A stretch of 64,000 nucleotides of DNA from Pusillimonas sp. MFBS29 (GTDB lineage: Bacteria > Pseudomonadota > Gammaproteobacteria > Burkholderiales > Burkholderiaceae_B), in the NCBI RefSeq assembly GCF_020687695.1, contig NZ_JAJEWL010000010.1:1-64000 (forward strand), written 5' to 3'. This document shows positions 25,438-36,200 of the stretch, in pieces (position 1 is the stretch's first letter; every line of letters starts with the position of its first letter). A program made the translations under genes and the position numbers. The notes under the pieces are model-generated. The model did no database searches. It was given only the letters and a program-made list of their open reading frames with translations, and was not told the origin of the DNA.

Positions 25438-25483
25438 CTGGTGGGCTGTGACAGGCTCGAACTGTCGACCTACGGATTAAGAG
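25438..25483 (-). repeat. 46-bp copy of the tRNA-Lys 3' end (attachment-site repeat)
   Basis: Identical to 26904-26949, covering the tRNA-Lys gene from the anticodon loop through CCA. Beyond it the sequence is unrelated, so it is not a tRNA gene. Such anticodon-to-3'-end duplicates are the standard footprint of tyrosine-integrase insertion at a tRNA. The other copy lies inside the intact gene. Confidence 0.85.
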
Positions 25484-25739
25484 GCAAACCAAGCAAGGGG
25501 TAGTTTACCCCTAATCACTTGATTTTAGTAGGTATTTTCATCACCCCAGATCACTGAAAATGACCTGTTTTTAGAGGGGGATTCCGGCAAATTTCCGGCA
25601 GGAATCAGGTGCTTACTGTAGATCCAGCGTCAGATATCGGCCAGTAGCTGTATTTCAAGCACCGTGTTTGAATGACTTCTTATAGGAACGCCAACACATT
25701 TGACATCATCAATAACAGACCCGGCACCAGCGTCAGGGG

Positions 25740-26165
25740 CTATGCGCCTGCAGCGTCAGCGTACTGCGCCGCAAATTCCTTGCTTGGGGCAATCGGCATG
25801 ATGACGTCAATCATGACGCCGTTGGGGTCTTCGGTAATGAAGTGGCGTTGGCCCCATTTTTCGCTGCGCAATGGCAACAGCATAGGCAGCCCCTCCGGGA
25901 GTAGCTGGGCATGCACTGCATCGACATCGTCCACTTCAAAATTCAGTAATACTCCGCTTGCTTGTTGGCCCCGGTTTTTTTCGGGAACACTTTCGTGACT
26001 GCCATCGAGAACCGCCACATTGACGTTGGTATCCTGCGATGACTGCAGATGCACATACCAATCGCTTTCGAACAGGGCCACCATCTCGAAGTGGCGCATG
26101 TAGAACGCTGCAGTTTGTGCCACTTTTGAAGTCATGATGACCGGGTAGAACTGAGAAGTTTTCAT
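25740..26165 (-). CDS. VOC-family (glyoxalase/bleomycin-resistance-like) protein
   Basis: 141 residues with the paired beta-alpha-beta-beta-beta plan of the vicinal oxygen chelate fold. [21 protein letters not shown] is the opening module and [15 protein letters not shown] the second; the C-terminal [11 protein letters not shown] is typical. It may bind or modify a small toxic compound. The substrate is unknown, and the metal ligands of true glyoxalase I are not all clear. AGGAGG lies just before the ATG. It is divergent from a TetR gene, which probably regulates it. Confidence 0.8.
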   Translation of the reverse strand: MKTSQFYPVIMTSKVAQTAAFYMRHFEMVALFESDWYVHLQSSQDTNVNVAVLDGSHESVPEKNRGQQASGVLLNFEVDDVDAVHAQLLPEGLPMLLPLRSEKWGQRHFITEDPNGVMIDVIMPIAPSKEFAAQYADAAGA

Positions 26166-26180
26166 GTTTTCCTCCTAAAG

Positions 26181-26228
26181 CATACAATGTGTATGTAAAT
26201 TCATTAAAACATACAGGCTGCATGTATG
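26181..26228. promoter_or_regulatory. Twin CATAC/GTATG operators between the VOC and tetR genes
   Basis: Two inverted repeats with identical half-sites: CATAC-N5-GTATG (26181-26195) and CATAC-N9-GTATG (26210-26228). The second covers the TetR start codon. They are good candidates for the regulator's own binding sites and imply autorepression and control of the divergent VOC gene. Confidence 0.65.
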
Positions 26229-26840
26229 CAAGAGAAAAGGACATCCCGTAGCAATCAAGAGCGCACCGAGTCCACACGGTCGGCGCTGATTGCTGCTGCG
26301 CGACGGCTGTTTGTGGAGCGGGGTTATGCGGCGACTGGCACGCCCGACATCGTGAGAGCGGCCGCTGTGACCCGGGGAGCGCTTTATCACCACTTCGAAG
26401 ACAAAGCAGCTCTTTTTTTTGCAGTCTCCCAGCAAATGGCGCAGGAGGTGGCGAGCGCCATAGAGGCTGGTAGCAGCCAATCAGGATCACCGCTAGATGC
26501 GCTGATGGACGGCTCGCATGCGTACTTTCAATCGATGGCCGAATGCGGGCGAGCGCAGCTGCTGCTGCAGGACGCCCCTGCGGTGCTAAACGCGCAACAG
26601 TTGGCCCAGCTTAGTGACATGGCTGGTGCGTATGAGTTGGAACAGGGGCTTGGTGCACTGTTGATGGGAAATGATGTTAGCGCCTCCATTGCACCCGAAG
26701 AGCTTCATGCGCTCACGCAATTGGTATCCGCTGCCTTCGACCGGACGGCGCAAGCGCTTGCTCAGAAGCAAAGCATTGCTTGTCATCAGGCGGCTCTGCA
26801 CAAGCTCTTGCAGGGCCTGTGCAAGGTGTATGCGAAGTAA
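26226..26840 (+). CDS. TetR-family transcriptional regulator
   Basis: 204 residues. The N-terminal TetR helix-turn-helix is clear: TRSALIAAARRLFVERGYAATGTPDIVRAA, then VTRGALYHHFEDKAALFFAV (about 17-66). The C-terminal ligand-binding part is variable and alanine-rich. No ribosome-binding site precedes the ATG at 26226, and the start lies inside a palindrome, so translation may be leaderless or start slightly differently. It sits in the tRNA-Lys mini-island with its likely target. Confidence 0.88.
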   Translation: MQEKRTSRSNQERTESTRSALIAAARRLFVERGYAATGTPDIVRAAAVTRGALYHHFEDKAALFFAVSQQMAQEVASAIEAGSSQSGSPLDALMDGSHAYFQSMAECGRAQLLLQDAPAVLNAQQLAQLSDMAGAYELEQGLGALLMGNDVSASIAPEELHALTQLVSAAFDRTAQALAQKQSIACHQAALHKLLQGLCKVYAK

Positions 26841-26859
26841 AGTGCCGCAACTGAGAAAA

Positions 26860-26888
26860 CAAAAAGGCCAACCCGAAAAGATTGGCCT
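26860..26888 (-). terminator. Terminator downstream of tRNA-Lys
   Basis: The minus strand reads AGGCCAA, a 10-base loop, TTGGCCT, then a T-rich tract, 17 bases after the tRNA 3' end. It also faces the end of the tetR gene. It lies inside the mini-island, so it replaced the tRNA's original terminator. Confidence 0.75.
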
Positions 26889-26904
26889 AAGTGCTTGATA
26901 TGAC

Positions 26905-26980
26905 TGGTGGGCTGTGACAGGCTCGAACTGTCGACCTACGGATTAAGAGTCCGCTGCTCTACCAACTGAGCTAACAGCCC
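26905..26980 (-). tRNA. tRNA-Lys (anticodon CTT)
   Basis: 76 nt with an encoded CCA. Acceptor GGGCTGT pairs with ACAGCCC. D-arm AGCTCAGTTGGTAGAGC; anticodon stem CGGA/TCCG with loop CTCTTAA, giving anticodon CUU. T-arm GACAG-TTCGAGC-CTGTC. Its 3' half is duplicated at 25438, marking it as an integration site. The gene remains intact after the insertion. Confidence 0.96.
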
Positions 26981-27063
26981 ATCGCTGCAAAGACCAAGAT
27001 TCTAGCGCAAAAATCAGGCCCTAAACAAGAAAATCACAAAAATTTCAGGAAAAAATCACAAAA

Positions 27064-28446
<1,383 letters not shown>

Positions 28447-28691
28447 TCACAGGTAGAAAAATCACCCGGAATTCTACCACCCGGGGTATTGGCCAACCGC
28501 CCTGTTCCCGCCTTGTCAAGCAGCCCCATAACCCAAGCCGCCCAAAAAGTCACAAGCTTTTGTTGTAAATAAGCATATAAACGACACATTATGCGCTTAG
28601 GGGGCCAAGAAGCGGCTTTGTCCGGCTTCTGCGGGTCTCTCAAGACGCTATCCTGCTATACTTTTTTTGCCCGCAACTTCCTGTCTTTGCT

Positions 28692-29309
28692 ATGAAACTC
28701 ATTGGTTCCCTCACTAGTCCTTATGTTCGCAAAGTACGCATCGTAATGGCTGAAAAGAAACTCGATTACGAGTTCGTCCTCGAGGATGTGTGGGCTGAAG
28801 ACAGCAGCATTCAATCGCATAACCCGCTGGGCAAGGTTCCCTGTCTGCTTATGGACGACAACGGCAGCCTGTTTGATTCGCGGGTCATTGTTGAATATCT
28901 CGATACGCTTTCCCCTGTTGGCCGGCTGATTCCTCAGCCGGGGCGCGACCGCGCCGCCACCAAATGCTGGGAAGCCATTGCCGACGGCACGCTCGATGCC
29001 GCCGTGGCCATCAATATTGAAATCAACCGCCGTGACCCGGCATTGCGCAGTCAGGCCTGGATCGACCGCCAGTACAAGAAAATCAACGCTGCGCTCGACT
29101 CGATGAATACCAGCCTTGACGATCAACCCTTCTGCATGGGTGTCAATTTCAGTCTGGCCGATATTGCCGTCGGTTGTGCCCTGGGCTATCTTGACCTGCG
29201 CTGCCCTGAGCTCAACTGGCGCGCCCAATACGGTAATTTACGGCGGCTCGACGAAAAACTTCAGGCCCGTCCTTCGTTCGTCAGCACCCAGCCACCCGTC
29301 CAGAAGTAG
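28692..29309 (+). CDS. Glutathione S-transferase family protein
   Basis: 205 residues. The N-terminal thioredoxin-like domain (1-80) has LIGSLTSPYVRKVRIVMAEK with a Ser likely to activate glutathione, and NPLGKVPCLLMDD with the cis-proline. The C-terminal helical domain carries FSLADIAVGCALGYLDLR. The closest recognisable type is the beta/omega-like YibF group. The substrate is unknown. A TATACT-like -10 box at 28657 may serve it. A small gap separates it from the TauE/SafE gene. Confidence 0.88.
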   Translation: MKLIGSLTSPYVRKVRIVMAEKKLDYEFVLEDVWAEDSSIQSHNPLGKVPCLLMDDNGSLFDSRVIVEYLDTLSPVGRLIPQPGRDRAATKCWEAIADGTLDAAVAINIEINRRDPALRSQAWIDRQYKKINAALDSMNTSLDDQPFCMGVNFSLADIAVGCALGYLDLRCPELNWRAQYGNLRRLDEKLQARPSFVSTQPPVQK

Positions 29310-29406
29310 TTTGCCAAAGTCCGAGCCTGCTTCCAGTATTTGTCCCGCCCGGGTAGCACTACCCGGCTGGCAGGCACTCGCCTGCACACGTTAACCTTGT
29401 ATTCCC

Positions 29407-30216
29407 ATGAGTTATTTCTTTATCGTTGAATTGATCCTGCTTGGCATCGGCAGCGGCTTTCTGGCCGGCTTGCTGGGCATAGGCGGAGGCATGGTCCTCG
29501 TGCCTTTCCTGACTTATCTGATTTCTGCACAAGGGGTAGACGGCGAGCTCGCCGTCAAGATGGCCATCGCCACCTCGATGGCCGTCATCATCTTCACTTC
29601 AGTTTCCAGTGTGCGGGCCCACCACAAGCGTGGTGCCGTACGCTGGGATATCGTGCGCAAGCTGGCGCCGGGCATCGTCCTGGGCAGCATGATAGGCAGC
29701 ATAGGCGTGTTTTCGGTGCTCAAGGGCGCCTACCTGGCCATCGTTTTCGGTGTTTTCGTGGCATTCTCGGCCACACAAATGTTTCTCGACAAGAAGCCGC
29801 CACCGACACGCCAGATGCCGGGCACCGGCGGCCAGTTGCTGGCCGGCGGCTGCATAGGCTTTCTGTCTGGTCTGGTCGGTGCAGGCGGGGGCTTCATCAG
29901 CGTACCCTTCATGACATGGTGCAATATTGCCATTCATTCTGCCGTGGCAACCAGCGCCGCGCTGGGCTTTCCCATTGCGTTGGCCAACGTGGCCGGCTAT
30001 ATCGTGTCGGGCATGGCCATGACCGATCTGCCACCGGGCTCGTTCGGCTATATCTACCTGCCTGCCCTCGGCCTGATCGCGGCGGCCAGCGTCTGCACCG
30101 CCCCGCTGGGTGCGCGCGCTGCGCACAGCCTGCCTGTGAGGCGGCTCAAGCGCATCTTCGCGCTTATGCTCTACATGCTGGCAATTTATATGCTCATGAA
30201 GGGCATAAGCGCCTGA
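29407..30216 (+). CDS. TauE/SafE-family membrane permease
   Basis: 269 residues with about eight membrane helices in two homologous halves. Each half carries a glycine-rich signature: GSGFLAGLLGIGGGMVLVPF near the start and GFLSGLVGAGGGFISVPFM near residue 155. Members export sulfite, sulfoacetate or other anions, but the family is functionally diverse, so the substrate is not assigned. It converges on the autotransporter gene with only 5 bases between the stops. Confidence 0.88.
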   Translation: MSYFFIVELILLGIGSGFLAGLLGIGGGMVLVPFLTYLISAQGVDGELAVKMAIATSMAVIIFTSVSSVRAHHKRGAVRWDIVRKLAPGIVLGSMIGSIGVFSVLKGAYLAIVFGVFVAFSATQMFLDKKPPPTRQMPGTGGQLLAGGCIGFLSGLVGAGGGFISVPFMTWCNIAIHSAVATSAALGFPIALANVAGYIVSGMAMTDLPPGSFGYIYLPALGLIAAASVCTAPLGARAAHSLPVRRLKRIFALMLYMLAIYMLMKGISA

Positions 30217-30221
30217 GGCAA

Positions 30222-33200
30222 CTAGAACGGCATCATCACCTTCAGCATGCCGCGATGGCTGCGTACATGCTCTGAAAATTCGCCTTCATATTCCAGGCGG
30301 AAATCGATGCCGCTCACATTGCTGATTTGCAGACCCGCGCCGACCCGGCCAATGACATCATCCATAGGAATCGTGGTTTCAAACTTGCCGGCACCTTCAG
30401 GCGCGCTCTGGAACCGGGCTTCAACGCTATATTCGTTTTCTGACAGAAAGGTCACTCCGCCATACAGGTAGGGGCGCAACACGGCGCCGTTATCCAGCTC
30501 TACCCTGCCTCCGAACTCGATCATGGGCGACACTCCCATGACGAACTGGTTGTTGCTCTCCACTTCCAGGTGCGAGGCGTTGCGCGACTCGGTATACGCG
30601 GGGGTGTGCGTGTAAAACGCATCCAGATCCAGATAGGGTTTTACATAGATGGCTGGGCCGGCAAATGTACGCGCCATCCGCAGCTTCAGCCCCGCACCAT
30701 AGATATCAAGATCTGCCTTGGCGCGACTTTCCAGGCCGGGCAGGCGAATACGGCGCTCAAGGTCAAAGTTGCCATAGCCGGCCGACAACGCTCCCGAAAA
30801 AGTCCATGGGCCGACTTCACGCTTGACCACCACACCTGCATAACCACGGTCGCCCTCTCCGGTGACACGGCCAAAATCGCTGCTCATATGCGTATTTTCA
30901 TAGGCGGCCGATCCACCCACGAACCAACCCGGACTGACCTGCTTCTGACCGCCGAACTGATAGGTCAGCGTATCGTAAGAAAAGCCAGTCAAGCCGCGTG
31001 CGCCGTCCTGATTGGTCGTGCGTCCCGAGAACTGCCCCCATACGCAATCCTGTTCCCTGGCCAGGCTGCCTTCTTGCTGGAAGGCCGGACACGACATCAT
31101 GGCGCCTGTGAAGCGTGACATACCCGCCAGCGCACGCGCTCCCGGGGCAAGACCCACACCGACAGACAAGTCCTGAAGCCGCTCGGAATATTCACCCGCT
31201 CCCATTCGCGAGGTCATATCCAGCGCCGCAAACAATGGGGCCATCTCTGAGTTTCCACCGAGGCCCCAGCCGCGCTGCACATGCTGCGCCACGGAGTCTT
31301 CGCTGATGGCCAGCTTCATGGCCGGTGTCGCAAAATCTGCCGCGGCAGGCCTGACCCGCAGTGCACTGTCATGAATACGGGCTTCGTAATCAACGACCGG
31401 ACTATCCTTGGCCCGTATCGGGCTGTCCGAGTCGTGTCCACCTTCGAATTTGACGATGGTCACCTCGCGATCGGGCAACAGGGCAGTCGGCTGTACATTG
31501 ACCTGACCGGCCAGCTTCGCATGGCCCTGCACCACCATGTGTCCGGCACGCAGCCGGTCAAAGTCCACATCGGACTGCAGTGTGCCTGCAGCGATCTGAT
31601 CCATATTTCCGGTCACGATCAGCTTGTCATAGGCAGCAGGCCGGCCTATGACAAGCGTGCCGGCATTAAGCAGGTCAGCCTGATAAAGCGTGGCATTGGA
31701 GAGCAAGCCGCCGGCCTGGTTTTCAATATGGCAGGACGAGCCATCCAGTCCGTTGCCGCAACTGACATTCCCGCTGATCCGGCCGGCGTTCCTGATGGCA
31801 AACATCGAAGCTTCGACCTTTTCCCCGGAATCATTAGTTTGCACGATGCTGCCGTCCTGACGAACCGCCTGCCCTTCGGGGCCGGCCACGACCGCCCCTT
31901 CGCTACTCACATTAAGCGTATTTTCGCCGCTGCCTGCAAACCAGACAGCGCTGGCATTGCTCCCGGAGCCGCCGGTCACCGTGCCATTGACGTTAACGGT
32001 GATGTTGCCGCTGCCTTCGGGACCTGTGCTTTGTGCAAAAATGCCGGTCGAGTTTTGCCCGCTGACGTGGATGTCTCCGGCCTGCGTCACGGTAACGTCC
32101 TGCCCGCGACCGGTGTTGTCGAACGCTGCCGTGCTGCCGGCAAAACCGCCATCAGTGCGACCGCCCAGGCCGCCACCGCCACCGATGGACTGCGCGATCA
32201 GACCGTAGGCATGGTCGCCGGTGGTCTGTATAGTGCCGTCCAGGTTGACTGCCACGGCGCCGCCGCTGCCATTGCCGCCGGTCAGGCTGCCGCTCAGGGT
32301 TCCTGCCGCCCAGTATTGCGATCCCAGTTGTATGCCTATTGTGGTGTCACCGGCAATACCGCCGCCACCGCCAACCGATTGGGCAATAATGCCATGAGCG
32401 CCAGCGCCGGAAGTCGTGATGCTGGTGCCTGACAGCAGGTCCAGCGTAACTGCGCCGCCGTCACCGGCGGCACCGCCACGGCCGCCCAACGCCAGACCCT
32501 GCAGCCGGCCCGTCCGGCCGACACCGCCTATCCCGCCACCGCCGCCCACTGACTGGGCCACGATGCCATGCGAGCGCTCGCCCTCGGTCTTAAGTTCGGT
32601 GCCCAACTTCATGTTGACCTCACCGCCATTGCCCGCGACCCCGCCGTGCCCACCCACCGACAAGGTGATGGAGTGGCTGTCTTCCTGCAGCAAGGCCGCC
32701 TGGCTGCTGCCCATGCCGCCGATACCGCCGCCACCGCCGACCGATTGGGCCACCACGCCCATGGCATCAGAGCCCATGGTTTTCAGGGTCAGCCATGAAG
32801 TCTTTTCATCGAGGTCAATGATCTGCACCGTGCCGCCATTGCCTGCCGTGCCGCCGTCGCCGCCTGAAGTGCCCCCTATCGACATGGTGCCGCGCGAGCG
32901 GTCGGAACCATCACCACCCTGGCCTCCACCGCCTCCCACGGATTGCAGCACCACACCATAAGCGCCGTAGCCGGCAGTCTGGATAACATTCTGGTGGCTG
33001 CCGTCGAACTTCGCCGTGACGGTGCCTCCGTCGCCACCCACGCCACCGGTGCCGCCCACACCTACCAGCACGTTGGCCGCAATCTTGCTGCCGGTGGCCG
33101 TGGCGGAGCCGCCGGCCCCGCCGCCACCGCCTATGGACTGGGCCACGATGCCGTCAGCCCAATCACCGGACGTAGCGATCTTGCCTGCGTAATCCAGGTC

Positions 33201-36200
33201 GACGCTGCCGCCATGGCCACCACTGCCGCCACGCCCGCCGACCGTAACATTGAGGCTGTATGCCGAACCTGCGTCGGTCAGCCGGGTGGTGTTGTCGCGA
33301 TAGATGCCCACGCGGGTCAGTATGGGATGGGACGATGCGTCGCCCCCCATGGAGCCGCCCAGGCCACCACCACCGCCTATGGACTGCAGCAGGACGCCAT
33401 CGGCATCGCCGCCGGCCGTGCGTATTGCGCCATCGATATTGGCGGTCACGCCACTGCCGTCGCCGCCCGACCCGCCTTCCATGCCCACACTGATGCCGAC
33501 TCTGGCCGATTTGCTCTTGCCCGGCGTGCCATCCGGCTTGGGGGTGCCTGCCTTGCCCAGCGACAGATACACCGTGCCGCCCTGCGAGGCGCCGCCACCG
33601 CCGCCTATGGACTGCGCCACGATGCCGCGTGAACCCGAGCTCAGGGTGTTGATCGTGAAATTGGGATTCAGGGCGACATCGACATTGCCTGCCGCACCAC
33701 CGTAGCCGCCGGTTCCGCCCAGACCTATGGTCAGCTTGATCGTATCCATGCCGCGTCCGGTGGCATAGGCGTTGCTGCTGCCCACACCGCCGTTGCCGCC
33801 ACCGCCGCCTATAGCCTGGGCCAGCAGGCCATCTGCATAATTGCCATAGGTGACGATACTCGAGGCAGGCACCGCTACCGTTTCAAGCGGCAGCTGTATG
33901 GGCGACGGCAAGGCTGCATACTCCGCTTCAGCGTCGCCCAGGGTCACCTGTACATTGCCGCCATCACCGCCGCTGTCGCCGCTGCCTCCCAAGGCAACAC
34001 CAGCCGTAAGCGTCAGCGCATTCTTATAGCCTATGGTTCCGCTCAATACTGAGGCATCACCGCCATTACCGCCGCCACCGCCCAGCGACTGGGCCACAAC
34101 GGCATGCGAACCATCGCCCAGTGTTGCAACAGCCGAACCGTCAGTCAGGCTGACGCGTGTGATGCAATTCGAATCGCCGTCGGGGCAGGCGTCTCCGCCC
34201 GCGCCGCCGCTTCCGCCTATGGCAGCCGTCATATTGATGGCCAGCGGCTTGCCCAGGCTGGTGGGTATGGCCACGACGATATCGCGGGCGCTCACACTGC
34301 CGCCATTGCCACCGCCACCGCCTATGGTTTGGGCCACCACGCCGAAGGACTCGTTGGGCGCATAGTGCATGGGGTCGGGATTGTCCAGGTCCATGCCTGT
34401 AGTAATGCGCGTGTCTTGCAAATCGACCTCGGCCTTCTGGCCCACGCCGCCCGTGCCACCGCTGCCGCCCAGCGCCACCGACGCACTGAAACCGGCCGAG
34501 ACGTTGAAGTAGTTCGAATCGCCGCCATTGCCGCCACCACCGCCGACCGACTGCGCCAGCACACCGATGGCATGGGCGCCTTCCGTCTGTACATCCAGGC
34601 CTTTGTAGCTGACCCGGGTCTGGCCGGCATTGCCGCCTGCGCCGCCGGTTCCACCTATGCGCAAAGCGGCAAACGAGGCCACGCTGACGTTGTCAACGCT
34701 GCCGCCGTTGCCGCCGCCACCGCCCACGCTTTGAGCAACCACGCCCATGGAGTAGTCGCCGTGAGTCTTGACCTGGCTGGCCTGGTCAGAGGTCCAGCCA
34801 TCGCAGCCGCCGCCATTGCCCATGCAGACCAGGCCGCCGTCGCCCCCGCCGTCTGCGCTCCCGCCCACGGCCAGCGTCACGCCGGCCGACGCGGTAAAGG
34901 TATCGCCGCCATTACCGCCGCCACCGCCTATGGACTGGGCCAGCGCGCCCAGGGCAAAGTTGCCCGACGTTTGAATAGTGCCAAGGTCGCGTACGGTCAC
35001 GGTACCGCCGTTGCCGCCGGCCGCTCCGTCTCCGCCCACGCCCACCACCCCCACGCTGTCGCCGCCGCTGCCTCCGCCGCCGCCGATGGATTGCACGATC
35101 ATGCCCATGGCGGCATTGCCCTGGGTAGTGATGGCCCCTGCATTGTTAACCAGCACATCGCCCCCCTGGGAGCCTGACGAACCCGCCGCGCTGCCGCCGA
35201 TGCTGAGCAGCCCTATCGAACTGCCCGAGGCACCGCCGCCGCCGCCGATGGACTGCGCCAAAATGCCGTGCGAACTGTAGCCCGCGGTGCTGAGGTCGCC
35301 CGCATTGCTGATATCGACCGAGCTTGCCTGGCCGCCACCGGCACCGTCGCCGCCCAGCGATACCAGCGACGACACATTCACGCCGCCCGCGCCGCCGCTG
35401 CCCGCAATGGATTGCCCCAGGATGCCGTAGGCATGCTCGCCCTGGGTGGTGATGTTGCCGGCGGCACTGATATCCACCGTGCTGGCATCACCGCCATTGC
35501 CGCCATTGCCGCCTTGCCCACCCAGCACCGAAACAAACTCACTGCCTGTTCCGCCGCCACCGCCGATGGAATGCGCAGCAATACCGGTGGCGAAGTTTCC
35601 ACTGGTGGCAATCAGCGAACCGGCGGCCGTCTCGACGCTGACCGGGCTCGCATTGCCACCAAAACCACCGCCGCCACCTTCGCCGGCCAGCGCCGCCGCA
35701 TCGCCGCCGTCGCCACCCTGCCCGCCCAGGCTCAGGGCGCGAATGCCGACCAGATTATTGCCATGCGTCGTAATACGAGCACTGCTTTCGGGAATGCTGA
35801 CGGTAACGGCACTACCCATGCCCCCGTTGCCCGCAGGGTTGTCTTTTCCAGGACCGGTGCCTCCCTTGCTGCCGATGCTGCGGGCGGCGATGGCGGCACC
35901 GGTGCCTTCAAAAGTACCGTCGACATCCAATAGCACGCTGCCGCCGGCGACCACATTCACCATGCCGCCATTGCCGCCCAGCCCGCCGTCATCGCTATCG
36001 TCGAAAGACTGCATCCCCAACCCGCCTATGCTGCGTGCGTTGATGCCGTAGACATTGCCGTCTCCCTGGCCGGTCCAGTAGCTGTTGATCTGGCCCGAGT
36101 GATCGACGGTGACCGTATCGCCGTTGCCGGCATTGCCGTTATCGGGCCCGCCGGCGCCGCCGCCGGAATCCGCATAGATTGCCGCACCCTCGATATAGTC

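Larger units (their letters stand above)
25257..25737. other. Non-coding stretch carrying a tRNA-Lys-derived attachment site
   Basis: 480 bases without a credible gene. From left to right it holds an intrinsic terminator (25386-25412), the 46-bp tRNA-Lys copy (25438-25483), a GGGGTA/TACCCC hairpin (25497-25511), and two TTCCGGCA direct repeats (25582, 25593). The last two resemble the arm-site clutter found beside tyrosine-integrase attachment sites. No integrase remnant could be read here. Confidence 0.6.
25484..26903. mobile_element. 1.4-kb mini-island between tRNA-Lys attachment repeats
   Basis: DNA bounded by perfect 46-bp direct repeats. It contains a VOC-family gene, a divergent TetR-type regulator and a terminator next to the tRNA. 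No integrase is present, so this is either a decayed genomic island or a passenger mobilised in trans. Direct repeat, intact tRNA on one side and a displaced terminator on the other all fit site-specific integration. Confidence 0.65.

Noticed and set aside
25438-25483. A second tRNA-Lys gene
   Set aside because: Only the 3' 46 bases are present; the acceptor 5' strand and D-arm are missing.
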